NCBI GenBank assembly: GCA_024235795.1
Contig: JACKLR010000003.1
Span: 186,001 to 250,000, forward strand
Reading direction: 5' to 3'
Length of the DNA stretch: 64,000 nucleotides
From: Burkholderiales bacterium
GTDB taxonomy: Bacteria > Pseudomonadota > Gammaproteobacteria > Burkholderiales > Nitrosomonadaceae
Shown here: positions 55,588-63,405 of the stretch, in pieces
How the letters are laid out: each line of letters begins with the position of its first letter
Numbering within the stretch: the stretch's first letter is position 1
Notes under the pieces: model-generated
What the model saw: only the letters and a program-made list of their open reading frames with translations
The model's database searches: none
Told to the model about the DNA's origin: nothing
Made by a program: the position numbers and the translations under genes

Positions 55588-55926
55588 CTATTTTCTGCCG
55601 GATTGCCGCCACTCACGTTCCAGTATATCGGAAGCCTCTTTCCACTGACTTGTCGCGCGTTCCAGTCTGCTGTTTGCCTCAGTTGATTTTTGCCGTGCAG
55701 TATCCGCTTCTTTCTGGGCGTCAGCCAGCCGTTTCTTGGCATCCTGGACTTTCCTTTCCGCAAATGACGCGTCCTTCTGCATATTGTCGGCATCTTTCTG
55801 GGCTCTCATCATTTGCTCATAAGCTGCATTTGCACGTTGCTGCAATTTCTGGAGGTCCTCAGGAACACCGGCATAGGCAACTGGAACGCACAAACTGGAC
55901 AGCAAAAAAATTATCAGCACCTTCAT
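55588..55926 (-). CDS. Periplasmic coiled-coil protein
   Basis: 112 residues. A signal peptide (1-19, cut after AYA) leads into an uninterrupted Ala/Lys/Gln-rich helix with clear heptads (QKDADNMQKDASFAERKVQD...). It resembles small periplasmic DUF4398- or Lpp-like spacers, but no lipobox Cys is seen at the cleavage site. AAGGAA precedes the ATG. Function unknown. Confidence 0.7.
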   Translation of the reverse strand: MKVLIIFLLSSLCVPVAYAGVPEDLQKLQQRANAAYEQMMRAQKDADNMQKDASFAERKVQDAKKRLADAQKEADTARQKSTEANSRLERATSQWKEASDILEREWRQSGRK

Positions 55927-56104
55927 CTCAATTCCTTTTATGATTCGTGAGTCAATATTCGGTTTTGAACATTATCGCGTTGTGAAGATAATCTGCGCAT
56001 TTGCCTTCGCAGTCAAGAATGACGGGATGTTTTTTTGCGTTTTGCGCGTGATGAAGGGAAAATGCCCACTTTGATGATTATTTCTACCGGAGCACCCAAT
56101 AAAA

Positions 56105-56497
56105 ATGAAACGAATATTCAATTCGACAACAATTGCAGGTAATCTCAGATACCTCATTGCACCAATTTTCGGCTTGGGGTTGTTTTTATTCGCGGCACCC
56201 GCGCTGGCAAGCTGTGAAGGCTGTTTATGCCCGGGCGATCCCTGCCGGTTATGCCCATTACCCGCTATGGAAGACGACCCGCTGAAACCCGACGAACATG
56301 AAATCTGCGCCAGAATCCGTGAAAGAGTACCGCCGACTTCCGCACAACCCGGCGCCAACGAATATTTTCCTAGCCTGGACAGATCAATTGCGGCTTGCGT
56401 CAGTGAAGGCGGCGACGTCATCCGTAACCGGCGACGCAACGAGGAATTTCCATCACGGTTCTATTGCAAGCCGCCGACACCGGTTCAAAGCAGATAA
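56105..56497 (+). CDS. Exported Cys-rich hypothetical protein
   Basis: 130 residues. An N-terminal hydrophobic segment (about 16-34, ending APALAS) looks like a signal peptide or anchor. The mature part opens with a dense Cys cluster (CEGCLCPGDPCRLC) and has three further Cys. It may bind metal or form disulfides. It ends 6 bases before dtd and may be cotranscribed. Confidence 0.6.
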   Translation: MKRIFNSTTIAGNLRYLIAPIFGLGLFLFAAPALASCEGCLCPGDPCRLCPLPAMEDDPLKPDEHEICARIRERVPPTSAQPGANEYFPSLDRSIAACVSEGGDVIRNRRRNEEFPSRFYCKPPTPVQSR

Positions 56498-56503
56498 AAC
56501 GCG

Positions 56504-56947
56504 ATGATCACCATCATCCAGCGTGTCAGTATGGCCAAAGTAACCGTCAATAGCCAAATAATCGGCGCTATAGACACCGGCATCATGGCGCTGGTTGCTG
56601 TTGAAAAGAATGACACCGAAAAAGAAACCCGTCGATTGTTGGAGCGCATTCTGAACTACCGCATTTTCCCCGATGAAGACGGCCGCATGAATTTGAGCTT
56701 GCGCGCAATAAACGGGGAACTGCTGCTGGTTCCCCAGTTTACCCTGGCGGCCGACACCAATACCGGTAACCGCCCGAGTTTCACCGGTTCGGCGACGCCT
56801 GAAAAAGGCCGCGAATTGTTTACCTACCTGCAGGAAACAGCAAAAACCATTTATCCCGGCGCGCAGTTTGGCCAGTTCGGCGCTGACATGCAGGTTGAAT
56901 TGATTAACGACGGGCCGGTAACATTCACGTTGCGGGTTACTGCCTGA
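56504..56947 (+). CDS. dtd: D-aminoacyl-tRNA deacylase
   Basis: 147 residues (E. coli 145). It carries LLVPQFTLAAD (the QFT motif) and NDGPVTF (the Gly-cis-Pro motif) that define Dtd, and the N-terminal IIQRVSMAKVTV. It removes D-amino acids, and Gly from mischarged tRNA-Ala. No clear Shine-Dalgarno; translation may depend on the gene 6 bases upstream. Confidence 0.95.
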   Translation: MITIIQRVSMAKVTVNSQIIGAIDTGIMALVAVEKNDTEKETRRLLERILNYRIFPDEDGRMNLSLRAINGELLLVPQFTLAADTNTGNRPSFTGSATPEKGRELFTYLQETAKTIYPGAQFGQFGADMQVELINDGPVTFTLRVTA

Positions 56948-57127
56948 AGAAAAATACTCATTGATTATATTAACCGGCAGCAAGTATAGCCCTGTCCTGC
57001 AACTAAAATTAACGCAACAGTAGTAAACTCTAACCCTATTAAGAATCAGACAATTTTAGAAAAATGCGTATAATTAATGCGCATGAATTATATTTATTAC
57101 GAAGATAAATCGACTTGATATGGAGAA

Positions 57128-57388
57128 ATGTTGAACATGTTCACCGCATCAAAAAAAGCCGCCTCAAAACGCCGCCCTGTTAATCTGACAATCCGTGAAG
57201 ACCTGTTGAAAACCGCAAGACTTCTCAATCTGAACACGTCAAAAGCTGCAGAGATGGGCATTGAAGACGCCATAAGAAAGGCTCAGGCCAGCAAGTGGCT
57301 TGAATCAAACAAAAAAGCACTTCTGGCGCATAATGTCAGAGTGGAAAAAGAAGGCACACTACTCAAACCCGATTGGATGCCAGAGTAG
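57128..57388 (+). CDS. ccdA: CcdA-family antitoxin
   Basis: 86 residues from 57128 or 83 from the ATG at 57137, which has the better distance to GGAG. The N-terminus is a ribbon-helix-helix (RRPVNLTIREDLLKTARLLNLN), the C-terminus the toxin-wrapping tail (SNKKALLAHNVRVEKEGTLL). It neutralises CcdB and represses the operon. Confidence 0.9.
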   Translation: MLNMFTASKKAASKRRPVNLTIREDLLKTARLLNLNTSKAAEMGIEDAIRKAQASKWLESNKKALLAHNVRVEKEGTLLKPDWMPE

Positions 57389-57696
57389 TGGCGCGGTTTG
57401 ATGTCTATATTTATAGCAGTAAATCAGTACCGCTCGTGCTGGATGTACAAGCGGATTTATTATCTGAGCTTGCAACCTGTGTCGTTATACCTTTGGTTCC
57501 AGAATCGAGCGCACAGAAAGAAGTTGCTTCCAGACTGAAACCGGTTATCCGTATTCAGGATAAAAACTATATTCTCATGACAACAGACATCGCTGCTGTT
57601 ACCAGAAAATCACTTGGGGTATTTGTTGTAAATATTGAAAAAACTCACCGTCAGGATATTGTCGAAGCACTTGATTTTCTTCTGCAAGGTTTCTAG
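57388..57696 (+). CDS. ccdB: CcdB-family gyrase-poisoning toxin
   Basis: 102 residues. The GTG start shares its G with the antitoxin stop (TAGTG). DVQADLL, CVVIPLVP and YILMTTDIAAV follow F-plasmid CcdB closely, but the C-terminal residues that poison gyrase (WGI in F) read LQGF here, so activity is not assured. A chromosomal ccdAB module. Confidence 0.9.
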   Translation: MARFDVYIYSSKSVPLVLDVQADLLSELATCVVIPLVPESSAQKEVASRLKPVIRIQDKNYILMTTDIAAVTRKSLGVFVVNIEKTHRQDIVEALDFLLQGF

Positions 57697-57811
57697 CCTT
57701 AACAGCACAACGACTGAAGCATATGGAAAAATAATCACTTGTATATTGATCCGTTTTTGATACCGTCCTTGAGAAAATAATTCATGACTTACAAAACCAA
57801 GCGACATTCCC

Positions 57812-58645
57812 ATGTCTGAATTTCTGATTGACCAACTGAATAATCAATTTATTCAAAGCTGCACCCTGGTGGCAGGCCTGCTGTCGCTGCGGATACTTCT
57901 TGTCCATCTGATCAAACGCAACAGGGAAATACTCACCGAAGGCCGCAGGCATTCGATTACCAGTGTCAAGAACTTCAGCTGGCTGATCATTTTTTTCGGA
58001 CTGCTGGCAATCTGGTGGCCGGAATTGAAGAATTTCGCTTTTTCCATTGCCGCTGTGACGCTGGCGTTAGTAATTGCGACCAAGGAACTGATTTTATGCT
58101 TCAGCGGCGCCATGCTGCGGGCAGGCACAGGCGCATTTACCATCGGCGACTGGATTGAGGTGGGCGCAAACCGCGGCGAAGTGATCGACTACAACATCTT
58201 CTCCACCACGCTGCAGGAACTGGACAAATCGCCGAACGACTACAGTTTTACCGGCAGAACCATTGTAATACCGAACAGTCTTTTTCTGTCGGAGTCGATT
58301 AAAAATCTCAATTTTTTCAAACGCTATGTGTTTCACCGCTTCAGTATTGTCGTCGATCCGCATATCAGCACCGCAGATGTCGAGCAATGGATTGTTGCTG
58401 AAATCAACACCCAATCGGCCGACTTCATCGAGATCGCCCGCCGGTATAACGCCTTCATCGAAAAAAGAACCGGCGTCGATGTGCCCGGTCCGGAACCGCG
58501 CATTATGATCAGTACCAATGAATACGCCAAACGCATTATCACCGTAATCGTATTCTGCCCCACAGAGAAAGCCGCCGAACTGGAACGACATATCACGCAA
58601 GGCGTGCTGGAACTGGTTTTTCAAATGGAACACACCATTCGTTAA
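57812..58645 (+). CDS. MscS-family mechanosensitive channel
   Basis: 277 residues. Two or three transmembrane helices (about 10-30, 50-68, 72-92) lead into the MscS beta domain (GAFTIGDWIEVGANRGEVIDYN, TIVIPNSLFLSESIKNL) and an alpha/beta C-terminal domain. The pore helix is short compared with E. coli MscS. It probably releases solutes under hypo-osmotic stress. Confidence 0.85.
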   Translation: MSEFLIDQLNNQFIQSCTLVAGLLSLRILLVHLIKRNREILTEGRRHSITSVKNFSWLIIFFGLLAIWWPELKNFAFSIAAVTLALVIATKELILCFSGAMLRAGTGAFTIGDWIEVGANRGEVIDYNIFSTTLQELDKSPNDYSFTGRTIVIPNSLFLSESIKNLNFFKRYVFHRFSIVVDPHISTADVEQWIVAEINTQSADFIEIARRYNAFIEKRTGVDVPGPEPRIMISTNEYAKRIITVIVFCPTEKAAELERHITQGVLELVFQMEHTIR

Positions 58646-58851
58646 TTGATGCGATAGCACAGACGGTTTTTCTGCACAATCGACCCAATTTCGCCTCTTG
58701 CCAAATATCCGCAATCGGTTATTTATGTACCATTTGGATCGCATTTATACGTCTATCATCAAAAGCAAAATAACGTTAAATCCCCTCAGTATTCAGGATC
58801 AAGAAGTCCAATGGCCTTCCGTTACATTCGTATCGAAATAGTGAGGCTTTT

Positions 58852-59496
58852 ATGAATAGGAATTCCAATGAGGAACTGCACCTGCAATTTTCACTTGAGC
58901 AATGTCCTGAAAAAAAGATGACCGGTCTGGACAGTTTGCCAACACTCAAGCAGCTACTTGTAGCCAGCGGTATCGCACTCATGGCCGTGTTGATTCAACT
59001 CGGTCATGACAATGCCAATGGCAAATCAACGGTTGCCGCAACATTAAATGACCATCATCCAACGCCATCAATCACGCTCACCGACAGCCAACTGATAACG
59101 GATCCCGCAAAACTGCTGCCGATTGATTTGTTCGCGGAAAACAATCGAGCCGAATTCATTGCTGTACCGTATTTTTCCGACGCAGTAAAAGAAGAAATCA
59201 TCACCGGTTTTGAGCAGGGCACTAAAAACGTGGGTGTTATTTATGTGTGGAATAATCTGGGTCAGGACGGAGATGTCATTCAAATCGTATCAGGCGGATT
59301 TGCTGTCGATCTTCCATTATCAAGCACGCCTACACTGATCTTTTTACCGTTTAGTCCGGGTGAATCGCTCACCTTCCGTGGACTGCACAATGACGATAAC
59401 AGCCGTGGAATAACCGCAACCATCGAAACCCCGTCGGGGACTGTATCTTTACCGGTTCTGGCGATGGGGGAAACAATTGCATTGCCGGTGAGATAA
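58852..59496 (+). CDS. Uncharacterised membrane-anchored beta-rich protein
   Basis: 214 residues. One hydrophobic segment (about 33-50, LKQLLVASGIALMAVLIQL) would place residues 55-214 in the periplasm. That part looks like a beta sandwich (VGVIYVWNNLGQDGDVIQIVSGGF...). I do not recognise a family. Only GTGAGG precedes the ATG. Confidence 0.6.
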   Translation: MNRNSNEELHLQFSLEQCPEKKMTGLDSLPTLKQLLVASGIALMAVLIQLGHDNANGKSTVAATLNDHHPTPSITLTDSQLITDPAKLLPIDLFAENNRAEFIAVPYFSDAVKEEIITGFEQGTKNVGVIYVWNNLGQDGDVIQIVSGGFAVDLPLSSTPTLIFLPFSPGESLTFRGLHNDDNSRGITATIETPSGTVSLPVLAMGETIALPVR

Positions 59497-59504
59497 TAAA
59501 ATGA

Positions 59505-59598
59505 AGGTGGGGTGGATAAGTGAAACGCCATCCACCAGCAACATTCAATATTAATCACATCCATTGGTGGACGGCGCTTTGCTTGTCCACCCTACCCC
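59505..59598. repeat. Inverted GGGTGGAC/GTCCACC repeat element
   Basis: The left arm (about 59508-59535) contains GGTGGATAAG and GCCATCCACC; the right arm (about 59565-59597) contains GGTGGACGGCGC and CTTGTCCACCCTACCCC, its imperfect mirror. Each arm is itself palindromic. The layout matches short non-coding repeats scattered between bacterial genes. Confidence 0.5.
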
Positions 59599-59671
59599 AG
59601 AAATTCGGCAGGGTCCATACACCTCAAGTTGCCCTGCACCCCGCAAAGAGCAAAAGCACAAAGGCCAAAGA

Positions 59672-61063
59672 TCATAAATCCCTGGCGATACGAAAGCCGA
59701 CGATGTCGTACGCGATAACGGTGCTGAACCTGTCACGGTTAGCCGACCGCAGGTCCCGTGGATTGCCGACCCACGACCCGCCCCGAACCACCCGGCGATT
59801 GCAATCGCCGCCGTTTGCATCCCGCCATGCGGAACCGTCAGAGGGTGCATTGGCGTAGTTTTCATGCCAGCAATCCTGAACCCATTCAGCCACGTTACCC
59901 GCAGTATCGTGCAGTTCAAATGCATTCGCATTGAACGAGCCGATCGGTGCGGTTTGTTTGATATCCCATTGACTACCGCAATTCCAACATGCTGCATTGT
60001 TGTTGCCAATGTTGTCACCCCACCAGTACCGGGTTTGCTCACCAGCCCGTGCGGCATATTCCCATTCAGCCTCGGTTGGCAGGCGGTATTGCTTTCCAGT
60101 CTGTCCAGATAGCCATTGTACGTAAGCTTGCGCATCGTTCCAGGATACATTGATTACCGGTCGTTTGCCACGTCCCCATCCTTCATCATCCGATAACTTG
60201 CGAATTGTTGCTTTGGCAAATGCATCGTATTCGTCGAATGTGACTTCGTATTTACCCATTTCAAATGCAGCAATAATAACTTCGCGTTGCGGACCTTCAC
60301 CAGAATATCTGTCTTTTTCGCTTGTAGGTGAACCCATCATGAATTTTCCTGCAGGGATGCGCACCATTTCGGGTTCAAAAGACAGTCGTGTTTCAGTTTT
60401 TTTCTCAACAGTAGGCGTTGTCGTCGCAGTTTCGTTTCTGTCGGCTGCTTTATCCTTAGTGATGGGTGGTAATGGCGAAAAATCGTAATAAAAGGCCACT
60501 GCACCAAAAAGTAGAGCAACAACACCAAGACCGATTGCGAACCAGTTGGAGCCTTTTTTAGAATCAGTCGGCGTTGGTGATACGGTTTGCTGGGATGATG
60601 ACTGTACACTCACCATCGTTTCCAGTTGCTGGATCAACCGATCTACATCCGTACGAAACCGGTTGTCGCTTATTTCATGCGCCTGCCGCCGCGCAAGCGG
60701 TTGCAAACACTCCGGCAATTCGGTGGATTTGGGCATCGCTGCACCGCCGACCAGCACTGGAATAATAGGGATTTTGCGCTCCAGCAGCGTGGCGATTTCC
60801 AACCGCACCCAGTCGTCCGGATTGTCCAGCCGCCGCCCGGTTTCGCCGGGGATATTCAGCCAGTGCTTGCCGATCAGCACTACGGCGACTTCAACCGATT
60901 TCAGTTTTTCATGGATGACATCGTGAAAATCTTCACCGGGCTTAATCTGGTCGATATCCATAAAAACACGGTCATGGCCAAAACGGCTTGCGAGCCGGTC
61001 ATAAAGATTGATCGCATACCCCGAGCTGTCGTCACGGCGGTAACTGATGAATAAGGTGGACAT
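59672..61063 (-). CDS. TIR-TM-FGE (formylglycine-generating-enzyme fold) protein
   Basis: 463 residues. Residues 1-140 are a TIR domain (TLFISYRRDDSSGYAINLYDRL, VFMDIDQIKPGEDF, RLEIATLLERKIPIIPVLVG). One transmembrane helix (about 175-195) follows. Residues 225-463 form a C-type-lectin-like FGE/sulfatase-modifying domain (VRIPAGKFMMGS, YRLPTEAEWEYAARAG, LHDTAGNVAEWVQDC, RGGSW...GFR). Proteins of this kind serve as displayed or sensor proteins, and some are targets of diversity-generating retroelements. The TIR domain may have NAD-cleaving or signalling activity; the Glu in RLEIATL is the likely catalytic residue. Confidence 0.85.
   Translation of the reverse strand: MSTLFISYRRDDSSGYAINLYDRLASRFGHDRVFMDIDQIKPGEDFHDVIHEKLKSVEVAVVLIGKHWLNIPGETGRRLDNPDDWVRLEIATLLERKIPIIPVLVGGAAMPKSTELPECLQPLARRQAHEISDNRFRTDVDRLIQQLETMVSVQSSSQQTVSPTPTDSKKGSNWFAIGLGVVALLFGAVAFYYDFSPLPPITKDKAADRNETATTTPTVEKKTETRLSFEPEMVRIPAGKFMMGSPTSEKDRYSGEGPQREVIIAAFEMGKYEVTFDEYDAFAKATIRKLSDDEGWGRGKRPVINVSWNDAQAYVQWLSGQTGKQYRLPTEAEWEYAARAGEQTRYWWGDNIGNNNAACWNCGSQWDIKQTAPIGSFNANAFELHDTAGNVAEWVQDCWHENYANAPSDGSAWRDANGGDCNRRVVRGGSWVGNPRDLRSANRDRFSTVIAYDIVGFRIARDL
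59699..59770 (-). other. Candidate DGR variable region at the 3' end of the TIR-FGE gene
   Basis: Between the conserved GGSW and GFR blocks, the positions that are usually Asn in related template repeats read V, G, N, D, N, D, F, S, I, Y, D, I, V. All but one of these codons end in C and vary in the first two bases, as expected if AAC codons of a template were mutated at adenines. No template or reverse transcriptase gene is in the window. Confidence 0.45.
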
Positions 61064-61138
61064 TGTTGTTATTCGGGATTTCTATTGTTAGCCGGATTGA
61101 TTCACAACAGAATCATTCCAATCCCGTATCAGTCAATA

Positions 61139-61930
61139 TCATGCCTGACTGTTATTTGCGGGTTTGGCTTCCTGCTGCCTGGCGTGCTGTTCCATCATTT
61201 TCTGCAATGGCGTCATCAGTTCCATGGGTAGCGGGAAAACAATGGTGGAGCTTTTCTCACCGGCGATTTCGGTGAGTGTCTGCAGATAACGCAGTTGCAA
61301 CGCCTGCGGTTGTCTGGACAAGACCTGCGAAGCCTGGAGCAGGTGTTTCGAGGCTTGCAGTTCGCCTTCGGCGTGGATGATTTTGGCGCGCCGTTCACGT
61401 TCGGCTTCGGCCTGTTTGGCAATCGCGCGGATCATCGATTCGTTGATGTCGACATGCTTGATTTCAACATTGGCGACCTTGATGCCCCAGGCTTCGGTTT
61501 GTTCGTCGAGGATTTTCTGAATGTCGTTGTTGAGCTTCTCGCGGCTGGCGAGCATTTCGTCGAGTTCATGCTGACCGAGCACGGAGCGCAGCGTGGTTTG
61601 GGCCAATTGACTGGTTGCCGCGTCGTAGTCTTCGACCTGAATAATGGCGCGTTCGGGATTGATGACACGGAAGTAAAGCACCGCGTTGACTTTGACGGAT
61701 ACGTTGTCGCGAGAGATGACATCCTGACTGGGCACATCCATGACGATGGTTCTGAGGTCAACACGCACCATGGTCTGGATGACGGGTATCAGAATAATGA
61801 GTCCAGGGCCTTTCACTTTCCAGAAACGGCCAAGCTGGAAAACAACACCGCGCTCATATTCGCGCAGTACTTTGAACGCACTGGCAAAAAAGAGTATGGT
61901 GACACTCAGAAGAATAAACAGAATTTCCAT
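61139..61930 (-). CDS. Slipin (stomatin/SPFH-domain protein)
   Basis: 263 residues. An N-terminal membrane hairpin (1-20) is followed by the SPFH domain (LREYERGVVFQLGRFWKVKGPGL, VDLRTIVMDVPSQDVISRDNV) and a coiled-coil tail rich in Ala/Gln. It forms membrane microdomains. The Shine-Dalgarno AAGGAGG lies within the last codons of the upstream nfeD-like gene, 8 bases before the ATG, so the pair is coupled. Confidence 0.9.
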   Translation of the reverse strand: MEILFILLSVTILFFASAFKVLREYERGVVFQLGRFWKVKGPGLIILIPVIQTMVRVDLRTIVMDVPSQDVISRDNVSVKVNAVLYFRVINPERAIIQVEDYDAATSQLAQTTLRSVLGQHELDEMLASREKLNNDIQKILDEQTEAWGIKVANVEIKHVDINESMIRAIAKQAEAERERRAKIIHAEGELQASKHLLQASQVLSRQPQALQLRYLQTLTEIAGEKSSTIVFPLPMELMTPLQKMMEQHARQQEAKPANNSQA

Positions 61931-61934
61931 CAGA

Positions 61935-63335
61935 TTAACCCTCCTTGAATTGATCTGTAGTGTTTAAGTCCGGTTCTACCCGCAAAATCAGTCCATCAAT
62001 GGCGACTACGCGAATTTTATCGCCGCGTTTGAGCGGCACACTGGTTTGCGCTTCCCACCGCTCGCCATGGATTCTGACCCAGCCCTGTTGCGTAAAATCG
62101 TCCAGCGCTTCACCGGCACTCTGAACCATCTGCTCCATGCCGCTGACGACAGGACGCTGCCGCGCCTTGATCGCCATGCCTAAAACCAGCAGGAAAAAAG
62201 CGGCCGATAACAACGCAAATGTCACGATCAGCGGGATCGATACACCATAGCCGGGGACGCCGGTATCCAGCAACATAACGGAGCCGATGACAAACGCAAT
62301 CATGCCGCCGATACCCAGTGCACCGAAACTGGGAACGAATACCTCGGCCAGCATAAAGGCGATGCCAAACAGCAACAAAGCCAGCCCTGCGTAGTTAATG
62401 GGCAGCACCTGGAAGGCAAACAAGGCCAGCACCAGACACACGGCACCGACGACACCCGGGAAGATCATCCCCGGATTGGAAAATTCAAAAATCAGCGCAT
62501 AAATGCCAAACAGCATCAGAATATACGCGATATTCGGGTCGGTAATAATTGCCAGTAAACGTGTACGCCAGTCGGGCTCGAAATGCTCAATCGAAATCTG
62601 CTGGGTCGACAATGTCAGCTCGTTACCCAGCACGTTGACGGTACGGCCGTCGATTTGGGTGAGCAGATCCGGAATGCTGGTTGCGATCAGGTCAATCACG
62701 CCATGTTCCAATGCCTCTTCCGCCGTCAGGCTGGCCGCTTCACGCACGGCCTTTTCAGCCCATTCGGCATTACGGCCGCGCATCTGAGCAAGCCCGCGAA
62801 TATACGCAACCGCATCGTTGACGATTTTATTCGTCATGGGGTCTTGCGATGCATTATCAGTACCGCCATCTTTTTCCTGAAACTGATCCAGCGTATCTTT
62901 ACCCGGCGTACTGGGCAGTCCACCGATTTGCACCGGCGTTGCCGCGCCAAGATTGGTTGCGGGCGCCATGGCGGCGATATGACTGGCGTAGAGAATATAA
63001 GTCCCGGCGCTCGCAGCCCGTGCACCGCTTGGAGAAACAAAGCCGACGACGGGTACCGGCGAGGCGATAATATCGCGGATGATTTCCCGCATCGAGGCAT
63101 CGAGCCCGCCGGGCGTATCCATTTGCAGAATAATGACTGCGCTGTTCTGCTCGATCGCCTTACCAAAACCGCGCTGCAAGTAATCATGTGTGGCCGGACC
63201 AATGGCGCCATCAATATTCATCCACAACGCCTGCTTGGGGCTTTGCGCATGCAGCGACAGCGGCCAGCAAAAAACGATCAGAAAAATAATGCTGTAACTG
63301 ATTTTTGAATACCACATCGTTGAATCAATCCGCAT
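61935..63335 (-). CDS. NfeD-family ClpP-class serine protease
   Basis: 466 residues from the ATG at 63335 (GGAG 7 bases before); the longer frame to 63455 overlaps the upstream gene. A signal peptide (about 1-25) precedes a ClpP-like protease domain with the nucleophile Ser in RAASAGTYIL. Four to five transmembrane helices (about 275-400) and a C-terminal OB-fold NfeD domain (WVRIHGERWEAQTS) follow. In related systems the protease cleaves the C-terminus of the adjacent slipin. Confidence 0.9.
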   Translation of the reverse strand: MRIDSTMWYSKISYSIIFLIVFCWPLSLHAQSPKQALWMNIDGAIGPATHDYLQRGFGKAIEQNSAVIILQMDTPGGLDASMREIIRDIIASPVPVVGFVSPSGARAASAGTYILYASHIAAMAPATNLGAATPVQIGGLPSTPGKDTLDQFQEKDGGTDNASQDPMTNKIVNDAVAYIRGLAQMRGRNAEWAEKAVREAASLTAEEALEHGVIDLIATSIPDLLTQIDGRTVNVLGNELTLSTQQISIEHFEPDWRTRLLAIITDPNIAYILMLFGIYALIFEFSNPGMIFPGVVGAVCLVLALFAFQVLPINYAGLALLLFGIAFMLAEVFVPSFGALGIGGMIAFVIGSVMLLDTGVPGYGVSIPLIVTFALLSAAFFLLVLGMAIKARQRPVVSGMEQMVQSAGEALDDFTQQGWVRIHGERWEAQTSVPLKRGDKIRVVAIDGLILRVEPDLNTTDQFKEG

Positions 63336-63339
63336 CGAT

Positions 63340-63405
63340 AAGCTCCGCAAAACTAAATACTTTAAGTACCCTAAACACCTTAAGCAACTTAAGCACCTGA
63401 AGTTT
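63340..63405. repeat. Imperfect tandem CTTAAGCACC-like repeat
   Basis: About five units of 9-11 bases (TTTAAGTACC, CTAAACACC, TTAAGCAAC, TTAAGCACC, TGAAG) lie between the NudF and NfeD genes. They include the NudF stop and the ribosome-binding region of NfeD. Confidence 0.5.

Noticed and set aside
59672..61063. Complete diversity-generating retroelement
   Set aside because: No reverse transcriptase, accessory protein or template repeat is found in the window; only a candidate target is claimed.
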